A stretch of DNA of 64,000 nucleotides from Arcicella sp034519515 (GTDB lineage: Bacteria > Bacteroidota > Bacteroidia > Cytophagales > Spirosomataceae): assembly GCA_034519515.1 (NCBI GenBank), contig JAXHOK010000034.1:1-64000 (forward strand), in the 5' to 3' direction. Both the position numbers and the translations under genes were made by a program. Numbering within the stretch: position 1 is the first letter of the stretch; every line of letters starts with the position of its first letter. This document shows positions 25,739 to 35,078 of the stretch, in pieces. The notes under the pieces were generated by a model. The model was not told the DNA's origin. It saw nothing but the letters and a program-made list of their open reading frames with translations, and made no database searches.

Positions 25739-26503
25739 ATGCAAATCACCTTCTTAGGCACTGGTACTTCTCAGGGCGTTCCCGTAATTGCCTGTGGATG
25801 TGAGGTTTGCCAATCCCTCGACTTTCGTGACAAACGCCTTCGGGTTTCCATTCATATCGAAATTGATGGGAAAAGTTTTGTCATTGACACTGGTCCCGAT
25901 TTCAGACAACAAATGCTTCGTGAACGCATCAAAAATCTTGATGCCGTCATTTTCACGCACGAACACAAAGACCACACCGCTGGGCTTGACGATGTGCGAG
26001 CTTTCAATTTTTTCCAAAAGCGAGATATGCCCATTTATGCCCGTAAACAGGTTTTAGAGCAAATCCAACAAGAATTTGCCTATGCTTTTACGGAAATTAA
26101 ATATCCAGGAATTCCTCAAATTGAGCTTAACGAAATTCAAAATCAACCTTTTGAAGTGGCGGGGGTAACCTTCACACCCATTCAAGTGAAGCACTTGCAC
26201 CTGCCCGTTTTTGGTTTTCGGATAAAGAATTTTACTTATATTACGGATGTAAATTTTATTTCGGATGAAGAAATAGAGAAAATAAAAGGCTCAAAAATTA
26301 TTGTGGTTGGAGCGTTGAGGAAAGAAAAACATTTATCTCATTTCAGTTTGTCAGAAGCTATTGAGGTAATTGAAAAAATCGCTCCCGAGCAAGCATACAT
26401 CACTCACATAAGTCATCAAATGGGCTTGCATCGTGAAGTGGAAATGGAGTTGCCTTCATCTGTAAAGTTGGCACATGATGGGTTGATGTTGAAATTTGAT
26501 TAG
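25739..26503 (+). CDS. MBL-fold metallo-hydrolase (PhnP-like)
   Basis: The 254-residue protein starts MQITFLGTGTSQGVPVIAC with the CGCEVC metal or structural cysteine pair found in PhnP-like members. It has the HxHxDH motif in FTHEHKDHTAGLDD, a further His in VKHLHLPVFGF, Asp in YITDVNFI and a final HISHQMG block. Such enzymes hydrolyse cyclic phosphodiesters or related small substrates using two metal ions; the exact substrate here is unknown. It lies 73 bases after the response regulator on the same strand, so the two may be co-transcribed. Followed by two long hairpins. Confidence 0.88.
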   Translation: MQITFLGTGTSQGVPVIACGCEVCQSLDFRDKRLRVSIHIEIDGKSFVIDTGPDFRQQMLRERIKNLDAVIFTHEHKDHTAGLDDVRAFNFFQKRDMPIYARKQVLEQIQQEFAYAFTEIKYPGIPQIELNEIQNQPFEVAGVTFTPIQVKHLHLPVFGFRIKNFTYITDVNFISDEEIEKIKGSKIIVVGALRKEKHLSHFSLSEAIEVIEKIAPEQAYITHISHQMGLHREVEMELPSSVKLAHDGLMLKFD

Positions 26504-26512
26504 TAAAACCGC

Positions 26513-26603
26513 CTGAATTTGGATTCATGGGATTTACGGATTTTTAGGATTAGTAAATGAATAAAATCCTAAAAATCTATTAATCCCACGAATCCAAATT
26601 CAG
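26513..26603. repeat. Long word-type palindrome after the metallo-hydrolase
   Basis: Two arms of about 39 bases, starting CTGAATTTGGATTCATGGG and ending CCCACGAATCCAAATTCAG, with only a few mismatches, around a 13-base AT loop. It is non-coding. The words (GGATTTACGG, GGATTTTTAGG) recur at 42720-42881. Confidence 0.75.
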
Positions 26604-26616
26604 ACAGAAATTACTA

Positions 26617-26655
26617 AAATGGGTGGCACGGCTCGGAGCCGTGCCACCCATTTTA
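26617..26655. terminator. Strong bidirectional hairpin
   Basis: AAAATGGGTGGCACGGCTC and its complement form a near-perfect stem with almost no loop and A/T runs on both sides. It lies between the converging hydrolase and DUF4249 genes. Confidence 0.8.
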
Positions 26656-26685
26656 TTTCCTAAAAACGAACATCAAACATCGAAA

Positions 26686-27570
26686 CTACTTCACTTTCAA
26701 CTCTTGCCAAGCAGCATTATACGCCCCAAAACATCCAAAACCGCCTTCTACGTTGGTATAAAGCAAGACTGGCTCTACGAACGGATTGTTATTACTACCC
26801 CGCTGTTTTCGTAAAGATTCGTGATAGTTAAAATAGTTTACATCGGCATGAAAAAGCCCAACGGTTAATTTTTGAATGGTGGCGGAAATTGAGTTTCGAG
26901 AGGGCTGATAAATTACGTTTAAGGTCAATAATTGCCCATCCGAATTTTTATCATCCAATCCCGTAAAGTCCACACCTTCAGTACGTTGTGTGATCACATT
27001 GTTTCTATCTTTGAAGGTTCCTTGTACAAAACCAAAGCCCCGATAATAATTGCCCGCCCCTGGCAAATCTTGCCAAATCAGTTTCAAATAATATTCTTTT
27101 ACTTCCTGTGCATTGAGTCTGCGAATCGTAACGGATGTGCCTGAATCTACTTTTATCTCTTTGATTGTGACTGGCTGAGGCACCGTACATTTTGATGAAA
27201 CACTCCTACCATCGGGCGTGCTGACGGTCATCGTATAAGTTTTGCCCACCACAATAGGCATTTGTGCGGGCAAAGCCCGATAATACAGTAAACTATTGCT
27301 GTAAACCATCGTAACAGTTTTTGTTCCGTCCGAAATTTTCATGGTGGCGTTGGTAATATCTGCCCTTGTGCCACCCGTGCTGAGAACGGTTTTTGTCTCC
27401 GTCAATTTGGCAGCGATAACGGTATCTTGGGGTGAAATATAACAGGATAAAACCAGTCTCGAATCAGTACTTGGTAATTCGGAAGGGTCAATTTCTGTTA
27501 CGAAATTATTACAACTCCAAAATAATAAAGTACTGATTGTTAAGGAGATAAATATTTTTATGCTTTTCAT
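26686..27570 (-). CDS. DUF4249 lipoprotein, partner of a TonB receptor
   Basis: The 294-residue product has a lipobox (LLFWSC, Cys20). The DUF4249 pattern follows: TEIDPSELPSTDSRLVLSC, YISPQDTVIAAKLTET, VVGKTYTMTVSTPDGRSV and VFNYH-like C-terminal blocks (FNYHESL). DUF4249 proteins are typically encoded just downstream of a TonB-dependent receptor, as here (77 bases after it), and are thought to sit on the cell surface as its lipoprotein partner, in the manner of SusD for SusC. The substrate is unknown. Confidence 0.9.
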   Translation of the reverse strand: MKSIKIFISLTISTLLFWSCNNFVTEIDPSELPSTDSRLVLSCYISPQDTVIAAKLTETKTVLSTGGTRADITNATMKISDGTKTVTMVYSNSLLYYRALPAQMPIVVGKTYTMTVSTPDGRSVSSKCTVPQPVTIKEIKVDSGTSVTIRRLNAQEVKEYYLKLIWQDLPGAGNYYRGFGFVQGTFKDRNNVITQRTEGVDFTGLDDKNSDGQLLTLNVIYQPSRNSISATIQKLTVGLFHADVNYFNYHESLRKQRGSNNNPFVEPVLLYTNVEGGFGCFGAYNAAWQELKVK

Positions 27571-27605
27571 GTTCTTTTAAATTAAAGAATATATCGAACT
27601 TTAAC

Positions 27606-27634
27606 CCTCCCAAGCGTTTTGAACGCTTAGGAGT
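27606..27634 (-). terminator. Hairpin between TonB receptor and DUF4249 genes
   Basis: AAGCGTT-TTG-AACGCTT within CCAAGCG...CGCTTAGG. It may lower expression of the downstream gene relative to the receptor or stabilise the 3' end of the receptor message. Confidence 0.5.
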
Positions 27635-27646
27635 ATTTTGAGAGTT

Positions 27647-30091
27647 TTAAAACTTAAAATTATAACTCAACGATGGCACAATTGGGAAAATGGAATACCG
27701 TTGAAAAACCGTTGTAGTTACGCCTGTGGTAGCATTTACTTTATTATTTAGTTGATAGAAAAATGGATTATTACGATTGTAGGCATTATAAATACTGATT
27801 TCCCAAGTGCGTTCGTGCCGTTTCATTTTTTTGTGAAATTGAATACCCAAATCTAAACGATGATAAGCCTCAGCCCGAAAAGTATTTTTCTCTCCATACT
27901 CTTGAACGGAATTTCTCCCAAATAATAAATCCGAAGCGGCACTGGTCAAACCATTATCACTGGTGTTGTTATTATTATTATTTGTGGCTCTGGTGTTGAA
28001 ATTCCCGTAGGCATTATATCTTGAAAGCGGCACCGTGAGGGCATTTCCCGTTCCGTAAACCCAAACGGCTGAGAGTGTAATCTTAGGGCTTAATTCATAT
28101 ATTCCGACTAAGGAAATATCATTTCTGCGGTCGTATTTTGGAAAAAATGTTTTGCCAAAGTTCAATTCATCAAACTGCCAATACGTCCACGAAAGCGTAT
28201 AACCCGCCCAGCCCGAAAACTTTCCTACTTTCTTTTGTAATAAAAATTCTGCTCCATACGACCATCCTCTGCCCGAGGTAATATTATCTTCCCAACGGAC
28301 TTTATTTGCCCCCGTAGGATTATTTATCAATAAAAAACTTGCTCCCTCTTTATAATTAATCAAGTTGCTCATGTTTTTGTAATAGCCCTCAATCGTCAGC
28401 GTTAAGCCTTTTTTATCAAAATCTTTGGCAAAACCAGCCGCAATTTGTTCCGATTGTTGCGGAGCAATTTTATCCGTTGAAGGCACCCAAAGGTCGGTTG
28501 GTAAACCTAATCCTGTGTTTGAAAGTAAGTGGACATATTGGTTCATCAAAGCATACGAAGCCTTGAAAGCAATGTCATTTTTCACCTTAAAAGCTGCGGC
28601 AATGCGAGGTTCTGGGCGGAAATAACTAACTCCTGTGGTTTGATAATTACTGGCTCGGAGACCAATATTCATTTTGAGCCGAGGCGTGGGCTGCCAGACG
28701 TCTTCGGCATAAATTCCTGACTCTACGACATCTATATTTTCTACTTTATTTTCGTACAAATTAATATCCGAATCCTGAATCACAACGGCACTGGGCGTAA
28801 AACGATGGAAAATAGTCTGAACCCCAACCTTGATAGCGTGTTTAGGATTAGGGAAAAAATCTATATCATATTTTGCTGATAAATCCCTAATACCCGAATC
28901 ATATTTCAGATTATAAGTAGTGGGCAAATTAGTGGTTGCATCAGTCGTGTTTTGTTGTGAAGAAATATTGAAATGATATTGACTATAAATTAGAGAAAGA
29001 TTACTAAAAAGTTTATCGCCAAAAAGGTGATTCCAACGTAAAGTGGCGGTATTATTGCCCCAATCCATACCCGACCCATTCAAAGCCGTTGGGCTGGTGG
29101 TTTCCACGTTAAATTTATCTTGTCCAAAATAGCCACTCAAATACAGTTTATCCTTCCGCCCAAAATCGTAATTTACTTTGGCGTTCAAATCATAAAAATA
29201 ATATCCTGCCACTGTTTGTTCGGCTTGTCCTTTTTGAGCAGCAGCAATAAATGGCTTTGCCAAAAGGTCGGCATAAGTTCTTCTACCCGAAATAATGAAA
29301 GACGATTTGTTCTTTTTAAGAGGACCTTCCAAGGTTAAACGAGATGAAATTAAGCCAATTCCACCCTCTCCGTGCAGTTTTTCTTTATTCCCTTCTTTCA
29401 TATTCAGTTCAATTACCGAAGAAAGCCGTCCGCCAAAACGAGCTGGAAAACCACCTTTGGTGAGTTCAACGCTTTTCAAAGCATCGCCATTGAAAACCGA
29501 GAAAAAGCCAAAAAGGTGATTGGCATTATAGACGATGGCATCATCCAAAATAATCAGATTTTGGTCGGGTCCACCTCCACGTACATAAATTCCCGTTTGC
29601 CCTTCCGAACCTTTCTGAACGCCTGGCATGAGTTGAAGTACCCGCAAAACATCTTTTTCACCCAAAAATGTTGGCACTTTTTTGATTTGATTAATCGGGA
29701 TTTCGATTTTACTCATTTGCACCGATTCACTTACCCGTTCTTCATATCGTTTGGCATCCACAACCACTTCTTGCAGTTCTGTTGAAGTTGCCAAAGTGAT
29801 ATTCAATTCAAGGCTTTTGTTGAGGGCAACTTTACGAGCAATTCTTTCGTAACCCACATAAGAAAAAACCAACGTTACTGAATCAGCAGCGGGCAACGTA
29901 AGCGAATAAAATCCGTAGGTATTAGTAACAACACCCGTAGAAGTACTTGGTATATAGACGTTTACACCAATCAGATGCTCTTGACTTCCTTTCTCACGCA
30001 CATATCCACTGATGGTATATTTGGGCGTTTGAGCAAAAATTTGGCAAGAAATTATTAGGCAAAAGAAGAGTAAAATTTTTCGTATAATCAT
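27647..30091 (-). CDS. TonB-dependent receptor with carboxypeptidase-like N-terminal domain
   Basis: The 814-residue outer-membrane protein has a signal peptide ending at FAQ. A CarboxypepD_reg-like domain (YTISGYVREKGSQEHLIG, GVVTNTYGFYSL) comes next, then a plug domain (GEKDVLRVLQLMPGVQ, GIYVRGGGPDQNLIILDD, GGFPARFGGRLSS) and a ~600-residue beta-barrel ending in the aromatic YNFKF. It imports an unknown ligand across the outer membrane using TonB energy. With the following DUF4249 lipoprotein it forms a two-gene uptake unit. No regulator or enzyme lies beside it to indicate the substrate. Confidence 0.94.
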   Translation of the reverse strand: MIIRKILLFFCLIISCQIFAQTPKYTISGYVREKGSQEHLIGVNVYIPSTSTGVVTNTYGFYSLTLPAADSVTLVFSYVGYERIARKVALNKSLELNITLATSTELQEVVVDAKRYEERVSESVQMSKIEIPINQIKKVPTFLGEKDVLRVLQLMPGVQKGSEGQTGIYVRGGGPDQNLIILDDAIVYNANHLFGFFSVFNGDALKSVELTKGGFPARFGGRLSSVIELNMKEGNKEKLHGEGGIGLISSRLTLEGPLKKNKSSFIISGRRTYADLLAKPFIAAAQKGQAEQTVAGYYFYDLNAKVNYDFGRKDKLYLSGYFGQDKFNVETTSPTALNGSGMDWGNNTATLRWNHLFGDKLFSNLSLIYSQYHFNISSQQNTTDATTNLPTTYNLKYDSGIRDLSAKYDIDFFPNPKHAIKVGVQTIFHRFTPSAVVIQDSDINLYENKVENIDVVESGIYAEDVWQPTPRLKMNIGLRASNYQTTGVSYFRPEPRIAAAFKVKNDIAFKASYALMNQYVHLLSNTGLGLPTDLWVPSTDKIAPQQSEQIAAGFAKDFDKKGLTLTIEGYYKNMSNLINYKEGASFLLINNPTGANKVRWEDNITSGRGWSYGAEFLLQKKVGKFSGWAGYTLSWTYWQFDELNFGKTFFPKYDRRNDISLVGIYELSPKITLSAVWVYGTGNALTVPLSRYNAYGNFNTRATNNNNNNTSDNGLTSAASDLLFGRNSVQEYGEKNTFRAEAYHRLDLGIQFHKKMKRHERTWEISIYNAYNRNNPFFYQLNNKVNATTGVTTTVFQRYSIFPIVPSLSYNFKF

Positions 30092-30279
30092 GGATTGGTT
30101 AATAAAAAAATGGAATTGATTATGATTCTTAGGGCTACTTTTTAGAATATTGAACTAATACATGATGATTTTTGGTGGAATTTTATCGTAAATTTACTAT
30201 CATAAGATTACGTAAAAATACTAATTTTATTGCCTTAACTAATCTTGTTTCTGTAAAACTAAAAATCACAATTATTACG

Positions 30280-31044
30280 ATGAAAAAAATAATCTTTTGC
30301 TTATTTACGCTTGTCTGTTTAGGCAGTTGTTCACAAAAACAACCTTCAGAAGAAAATGCCGATTCCCTAAAAATAACTACCAATTCCAAAGATTCAATTG
30401 CTACTGATGAAACTAAAAAAGAAATTTTATATTTAGAAGATATTTTGCAATGTGTTAGTTTACAGGGGCTTGAAAAAAAATTTGGCAAAGAAAATGTTAA
30501 AAAAGATGCCATTATCGAAACGGGGGAAGGACAATTCAATGCCTCAAAAATCTTCCCCGATACCGACAAAGAAGTAGAAATTTATTGGAAAGATGGTAAA
30601 GATTTTAAAGAAATTCAAGATGTGATGGTGCGTGCCAAAGTGGCAGATGGTGGTAGTTTAGCCTTAAAATCTCCGTGGGTTTCTCGGGAAGGTTTGAAAA
30701 TAGGCATGAGACTTTCGGAAATTGTAGCTTTGAACGGAAAAACTTTCACCATGACAGGAATTGGTTGGGATTTGGGCGGCACCGTAGTAAGTTGGGAAGG
30801 TGGTAAATTAGCTAAAAAGAACGTTTCTGTACGTTTTAACGACTATTCGGATAATCAAGGAGGGCTTACTGAAAAGGAATATAATTCCATCACGGGCGAA
30901 CGTGAATTTGATACGGCACATTCGGTTATTCAAAAACTAAATCCAAGCGTTGACCAATTAGACGTATCGGTAGCATTTGAAATTGATGCAGATTTAGGAA
31001 AAAAATTAACGAAGGAAGTAGAGAAAAAGCAGATTCCACGGTAG
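30280..31044 (+). CDS. Lipoprotein of unknown function
   Basis: ATG 30280 gives MKKIIFCLFTLVCLGSCSQ, a lipobox with Cys17; the open frame upstream to 30172 lacks support. The 254-residue product has a Ser/Thr/Lys linker and a compact domain (LQGLEKKFGKENVKKDA, GLKIGMRLSEIVALNG, GIGWDLGGTVVSWEGG). The pattern LEKKFG plus KIGMRLSEIVALNGK is seen in small Bacteroidota envelope proteins but I know no function. The gene is divergent from the TonB receptor and ends in the hairpin at 31060. Confidence 0.78.
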   Translation: MKKIIFCLFTLVCLGSCSQKQPSEENADSLKITTNSKDSIATDETKKEILYLEDILQCVSLQGLEKKFGKENVKKDAIIETGEGQFNASKIFPDTDKEVEIYWKDGKDFKEIQDVMVRAKVADGGSLALKSPWVSREGLKIGMRLSEIVALNGKTFTMTGIGWDLGGTVVSWEGGKLAKKNVSVRFNDYSDNQGGLTEKEYNSITGEREFDTAHSVIQKLNPSVDQLDVSVAFEIDADLGKKLTKEVEKKQIPR

Positions 31045-31059
31045 ATTTAATTTAGACAA

Positions 31060-31094
31060 AACATCCCGAAAGTAAAAATAACTTTCGGGATGTT
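31060..31094. terminator. Bidirectional terminator
   Basis: AACATCCCGAAAGT / ACTTTCGGGATGTT, a perfect 14-base stem with a seven-base A-rich loop, between convergent genes. A word-type arm (GTGTACCGTTCACC) follows at 31116. Confidence 0.8.
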
Positions 31095-31131
31095 GAAATT
31101 CAAAATCGTTCATCGTGTACCGTTCACCCTT

Positions 31132-31458
31132 TCACCGTAATTTCTCATTCTCCTTGTGCCGAGTAGCATCCCGCTTAGTTTTTTTATCCAAATTTTTCTG
31201 TAATGCCTCCGTCAGATTAATACCCGTCTGATTTGCCAAGCAAATCAAGACGAATAAAACATCCGCCATTTCATCGCCCAAATCTTTGGCTTTGTCAGAC
31301 TCTTTTTCAGATTGTTCGCCGTATCGTCGGGCAATAATTCGGGCTACTTCTCCGACCTCCTCGGTGAGCATTGCCATATTGGTTAGTTCATTAAAATACC
31401 GAACGCCAACGGTTTTAATCCATTCATCAACGGTTTTTTGGGCTTCTTCTATCGTCAT
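31132..31458 (-). CDS. MazG-like nucleotide pyrophosphohydrolase
   Basis: The 108-residue all-alpha protein has the MazG-type metal-binding motifs EEVGEVARIIARRYGEQ (ExxE) and LGDEMADVLFVLICLANQ (ExxD). Small single-domain MazG proteins hydrolyse nucleoside triphosphates to monophosphates, as house-cleaning or dCTPase-like enzymes. It starts just two bases after the stop of dtd on the same strand, so the two are surely co-transcribed; both belong to quality-control functions. Confidence 0.88.
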   Translation of the reverse strand: MTIEEAQKTVDEWIKTVGVRYFNELTNMAMLTEEVGEVARIIARRYGEQSEKESDKAKDLGDEMADVLFVLICLANQTGINLTEALQKNLDKKTKRDATRHKENEKLR

Positions 31459-31460
31459 TT

Positions 31461-31913
31461 TTAAATTTTATTTTTTGAATCAATCACAATTGTTACAGGT
31501 CCATCATTCACCAAAGATACTTTCATATCTGCCCCAAATTCACCCGTTTGAATGGTTTTTCCCAATAGACTTTCCAATCGTAAAATCATTTTTTCGTACA
31601 ATGGAATAGCAATTTCAGGACGAGCGGCTTCAATAAAACTGGGGCGATTTCCTTTTTTCGTACTGGCGTGAAGCGTGAACTGACTGATTAAGAGAATATT
31701 ACCATTTATAGTTTCTAAATCTAAGTTCATTTTTTCGTTTTCATCTGAAAAAATTCTCATTCCCACAATTTTCTTAGCGAGCCATTCCACATCCTCTTGT
31801 GTATCGGTATGCGTAATACCCAAAAGCACCATAAAACCCACGCCGATTTCACTTTTTATTTGCCCCTCAATTTTGACGGAAGCCTCTGAAACTCTTTGGA
31901 TTATTGCAATCAT
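31461..31913 (-). CDS. dtd: D-aminoacyl-tRNA deacylase (Dtd)
   Basis: The 150-residue product carries the Dtd signatures. MIAIIQRVSEASVKIEG is at the start, SQFTLHASTKKGNRPSF holds the active-site region, and VNDGPVTIVIDS holds the conserved Gly-cisPro near the C-terminus. Dtd removes D-amino acids wrongly attached to tRNA. Full length. First gene of a two-gene unit with the MazG-like gene. Confidence 0.96.
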   Translation of the reverse strand: MIAIIQRVSEASVKIEGQIKSEIGVGFMVLLGITHTDTQEDVEWLAKKIVGMRIFSDENEKMNLDLETINGNILLISQFTLHASTKKGNRPSFIEAARPEIAIPLYEKMILRLESLLGKTIQTGEFGADMKVSLVNDGPVTIVIDSKNKI

Positions 31914-32035
31914 TGTTTAGGGGTTTGGGATTAGGATTTAGGGGTTAGGAAAAACGACAAATTGGAGTTCAGAATATTTGGACATATCATAATTTGTTGA
32001 TTATTATCAAGTTGCACACTAACGCCTAAATCCTT
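31914..32035. repeat. Word-type palindrome arms upstream of dtd
   Basis: Left words TTAGGGGTTTGGGATTAGG and right words CTAACGCCTAAATCC are rough complements. No gene is present. The MITE copy at 32036 sits at the right edge of this stretch. Confidence 0.5.
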
Positions 32036-32201
32036 AGAAGCCGTTTTAAAATATCTTACGACAAATTCTGATTGTCTTATTCTGACTATCGAAACCATAT
32101 TTTTTACACAAGATACGCTGTATATTCCTTAAAAAAATATGATTCCGCTACTCAAAAAATACAATCAGACTTTATTCAGAATATATTTTAAAACGGCTTC
32201 T
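32036..32201 (-). mobile_element. 166-bp MITE-like element, copy 2
   Basis: Same 19-base terminal inverted repeats (AGAAGCCGTTTTAAAATAT) and same length as the element at 9406, in opposite orientation, with a single base difference that I can find. Flanks CCTTA and TAACG allow a TA target duplication if the element is taken to begin at GAAGCC. It is non-coding and lies between the dtd upstream region and the end of mgtE, apparently without harming a gene. Confidence 0.85.
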
Positions 32202-32217
32202 AACGCCCATCTAAAAA

Positions 32218-33600
32218 TTACATTAATAAATATACAATTAATAGATAAACTCCATACCCCAGAAGGTCATTTGTTGTAGTAATAAAAGGTCCTGAGGCAA
32301 TGGCGGGATTAATTTTGAAACGGTCTAATACCAAGGGCGTAATTGTTCCCATGAAAGAAGCCAAAAGAACTACTGAACATATTGATAATGAGACCGTTAA
32401 TGAAAGCTGAACATTGGCACTATCAACAATATATGACCCTAAAAAAGCAAATAATCCTGCAATTAAAGCATTGAAAAAAGCCACTTTCAGAACTTTTAAA
32501 AGACGTTCTTTCAAAGTGACATCCATTGCCGATTTATCTGCTAAACTCTGTACTATTATGGACGAAGACTGCACACCCACATTCCCACCTGTCGAACCAA
32601 TCAAAGGAATAAAAAAGGCAACAGCAGGGATTTTTGATAATATATCTTCAAAATTATGAATCAATTTTGCGGCAAAAAAACTGCCTACCATTCCGCCCAA
32701 TAACCAGGGCAAACGTGAACGCACCAAACGCCAAACGCTATCATCTTCCTCAACGTCTTCTGAAATACCCGTCATTGCCTGAACATCCTCTTGAGCAGAT
32801 TCTGTAATATAATCCACCACGTCATCAATCGTGATTCTGCCCAATAATCGCCCTTGAATATTGACCACTGGCACGGCATCCAAATCGTATTTTTGCATGA
32901 CATCCGCCACTTCTTCGCCCGTGGCAGTGGTTTTTACCGAAACAATATCTTCATCATAAATATCTGCAACTTTTGCCCCTCTTTTTGCTAAAATAATTCG
33001 TTTTAAAGATACCCTTCCTTTTAAAATAATACCATCATCGACCACATAAACTGAATAAACGTTTTCGATGTCCTCCGCCTGTCTTCTTATTTCCTCAATA
33101 CATTCAGTAACAGACTGTTTGATATTGATTTTAATTAATTCTTTTTGCATCAAACCACCCGCTGAATCTTCATCATAGTGCATCAAATCATTGACAAAAC
33201 GAGCTTGCTCTTTATCCTTCAAAAGCCCAATAATATCTTCGGAAATATCCTTGGGTTGCTCGTTCAAAATATCAACGGCATCATCAGAATCAATGACATC
33301 AACGTATTGAGCAATTTCTTGGGAAGTGAAGTTTTTAAGGAATTTCTTACGGTCGTCAGTATCAAGATTAGTAATGATTTCAGCGGCTAATTTGGTATCT
33401 AATAATTTTACCAAATAATGCCCTTCATCACCATTCAATTCATCTAAAATATTGGTAATATCAGCAGGATACAATTCTTCCATCTCAGCCTTGATAAATT
33501 CATTATCTTGCTGATTGATAGCGACTTGTAATTTTTCGAGATACTCCTTCGTGAGTTCAAAAGGAGTCAATTCAAAAGGCTGCTGAGTGATTGGTTCCAT
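32218..33600 (-). CDS. mgtE: Magnesium transporter MgtE
   Basis: The 460-residue product has the MgtE layout. An N-terminal superhelical domain (YPADITNILDELNGDEGH, YVDVIDSDDAVDILNEQP) is followed by two CBS domains (VYSVYVVDDGIILKGRVSL, VVNIQGRLLGRITIDDVVDYI). A five-helix membrane domain has the pore block PLIGSTGGNVGVQSSSI. It is a Mg2+-gated Mg2+ channel of the inner membrane, with the cytoplasmic domains sensing Mg2+. Length is normal. No Mg2+ riboswitch was recognised upstream; there is only a word-type hairpin near 33605-33665. Confidence 0.95.
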   Translation of the reverse strand: MEPITQQPFELTPFELTKEYLEKLQVAINQQDNEFIKAEMEELYPADITNILDELNGDEGHYLVKLLDTKLAAEIITNLDTDDRKKFLKNFTSQEIAQYVDVIDSDDAVDILNEQPKDISEDIIGLLKDKEQARFVNDLMHYDEDSAGGLMQKELIKINIKQSVTECIEEIRRQAEDIENVYSVYVVDDGIILKGRVSLKRIILAKRGAKVADIYDEDIVSVKTTATGEEVADVMQKYDLDAVPVVNIQGRLLGRITIDDVVDYITESAQEDVQAMTGISEDVEEDDSVWRLVRSRLPWLLGGMVGSFFAAKLIHNFEDILSKIPAVAFFIPLIGSTGGNVGVQSSSIIVQSLADKSAMDVTLKERLLKVLKVAFFNALIAGLFAFLGSYIVDSANVQLSLTVSLSICSVVLLASFMGTITPLVLDRFKINPAIASGPFITTTNDLLGYGVYLLIVYLLM

Positions 33601-33741
33601 ATTTTTAAAAAGTTATCTAATTATCTGACCCTTACAAGCGTTTAAAATACTTATAAGGGTTACTGAGAGAATTGGGAGTAGCGTACAAAATATATTTTTA
33701 CTCAAATTTAAAACTTCTTTCTCAATTATCTTTCACAAAAA

Positions 33742-33776
33742 GAAAAGCCTTCCAGACTAATACTGAAAGGCTTTTT
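33742..33776 (-). terminator. Terminator of the zinc metallopeptidase gene
   Basis: Stem AAAAGCCTT / AAGGCTTTTT with inner pairing (CCAG with CTG). It lies just beyond the stop of the metallopeptidase when read on the minus strand. Confidence 0.7.
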
Positions 33777-33795
33777 GATAAGTTAATATCTAACT

Positions 33796-34482
33796 TTAAT
33801 CATTTCGCCTGTTCAAAGCACTAACATAATATAACAACTGGGCTAACATTCCCAAAGCCGCTGCCACATAAGTCATAGCTGCCCACCAAAGTGCATCTTT
33901 TGCCATGGTTTGTTCCTGAGCCGTTACCACATTCTTTGATTCCATCCAAGCCAAAGCTCTGCGGCTGGCATCAAATTCCACGGGTAGTGTTACAAAACTA
34001 AACAACGTTGCGATGGCAAACATTGCTACCCCAACCGTCAAGACTAATTTATTGCCCGTCGAATACAAAATCATCATCCCGACCATCAAAGCCATTGGCA
34101 TAAAGTTGTTGGCAATATTCAATACTGGCACCATCGAACTACGAAATTGCAACATCGAATACGCCACTGCGTGCTGCACGGCGTGTCCACACTCGTGAGC
34201 AGCAACCGCCGCAGCCGAAGCATGACGACCGTGATAAACATCTGGGCTTAGGTTCACGGTTTTGTCACCAGGGTTGTAATGGTCGGTCAATTGTCCTTCA
34301 ACCGACAGGATTCTTACGTCAAAAATGTTATTATCTCGCAACATTTTCTCAGCAATTTCTTTGCCCGAAAGACCATTCTGTAAGTTTACTTCAGCATATT
34401 GCTTGAACTTACTTTTCAAACGCCATTGCACAAACATTCCAATTCCTGCAAAGACTAAAGTGATTAAATATATTCCTATCAT
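33796..34482 (-). CDS. YugP-like zinc metallopeptidase
   Basis: The 228-residue membrane protein has an N-terminal helix (MIGIYLITLVFAGIGMFVQW). The zinc motif AAHECGHAVQH (HExxH form HECGH) comes next, with several further hydrophobic helices and the family block LPVEFDASRRALAWME. This is the YugP/DUF2268-unrelated zinc metallopeptidase family found widely in Firmicutes and Bacteroidota. Its substrates are unknown. Last gene of the minus-strand run that begins with panC; 119 bases after the rfaE2-type gene. Confidence 0.9.
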   Translation of the reverse strand: MIGIYLITLVFAGIGMFVQWRLKSKFKQYAEVNLQNGLSGKEIAEKMLRDNNIFDVRILSVEGQLTDHYNPGDKTVNLSPDVYHGRHASAAAVAAHECGHAVQHAVAYSMLQFRSSMVPVLNIANNFMPMALMVGMMILYSTGNKLVLTVGVAMFAIATLFSFVTLPVEFDASRRALAWMESKNVVTAQEQTMAKDALWWAAMTYVAAALGMLAQLLYYVSALNRRND

Positions 34483-34601
34483 GTTAATTTAAAAATTGTT
34501 TTAATTTGAAAATATTACAGTTTAAAATACTATCACATTTACAATTTAATAATTTAAAAATCTATATCAATTAATTCTCAAATTGACACATTTCCAAATT
34601 T

Positions 34602-35078
34602 TCAAATTGATTTTATTTTTTCAATTAAACTCGTGGTTGAATAACCTTTCACTAAGGGAATTGTTTTTACTTCGCCTCCTTTTGCGATAACAAAATCTGC
34701 CCCCACAATAGTTTCAACGGTATAATCGTCGCCTTTTACTAAAATATCGGGCTTCACAGCTTCGATTAATTCTTTGGGCGTTGGTTCGTCAAAAAGCACT
34801 ACGGCATCCACAAATTCAAAGGCTGCCATCATCCGTGAACGGGCGTATTCGTTTACTACGGGGCGAGTTTCACCTTTCAATCTTTTTACGGAATCGTCAG
34901 TATTCAAGCCTAAAACTAATCTGTTTCCCAAGTTACGAGCCTTTTCTAAATAATCTATATGTCCCAAGTGTACAATATCAAAACAGCCATTGGTAAAAAC
35001 GATTTTATCGCCTTCATTCTGCCAATTTTCGACTTGGTTTTTTAGGTTTTTGAGGGTATAAATTTTGTCTTTTGTCAT
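34602..35078 (-). CDS. RfaE2-type D-glycero-beta-D-manno-heptose 1-phosphate adenylyltransferase
   Basis: The 158-residue nucleotidyltransferase has FTNGCFDIVHLGHIDYL with the HxGH motif, LGLNTDDSVKRLKGETRP, and VKGDDYTVETIVGADFV. It matches the C-terminal (HldE-C/RfaE2) half of the bifunctional heptose enzyme, as usual for stand-alone forms, and would make ADP-heptose for LPS core. Its ATG overlaps the stop of the flippase-like gene by four bases (TCAT on the plus strand at 35075-35078), a translational coupling. No heptose kinase half is in the window. Confidence 0.92.
   Translation of the reverse strand: MTKDKIYTLKNLKNQVENWQNEGDKIVFTNGCFDIVHLGHIDYLEKARNLGNRLVLGLNTDDSVKRLKGETRPVVNEYARSRMMAAFEFVDAVVLFDEPTPKELIEAVKPDILVKGDDYTVETIVGADFVIAKGGEVKTIPLVKGYSTTSLIEKIKSI

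Noticed and set aside
29372..29785. 137-codon frame antisense to the TonB receptor
   Set aside because: Shadow of the receptor plug region; no recognisable protein features.
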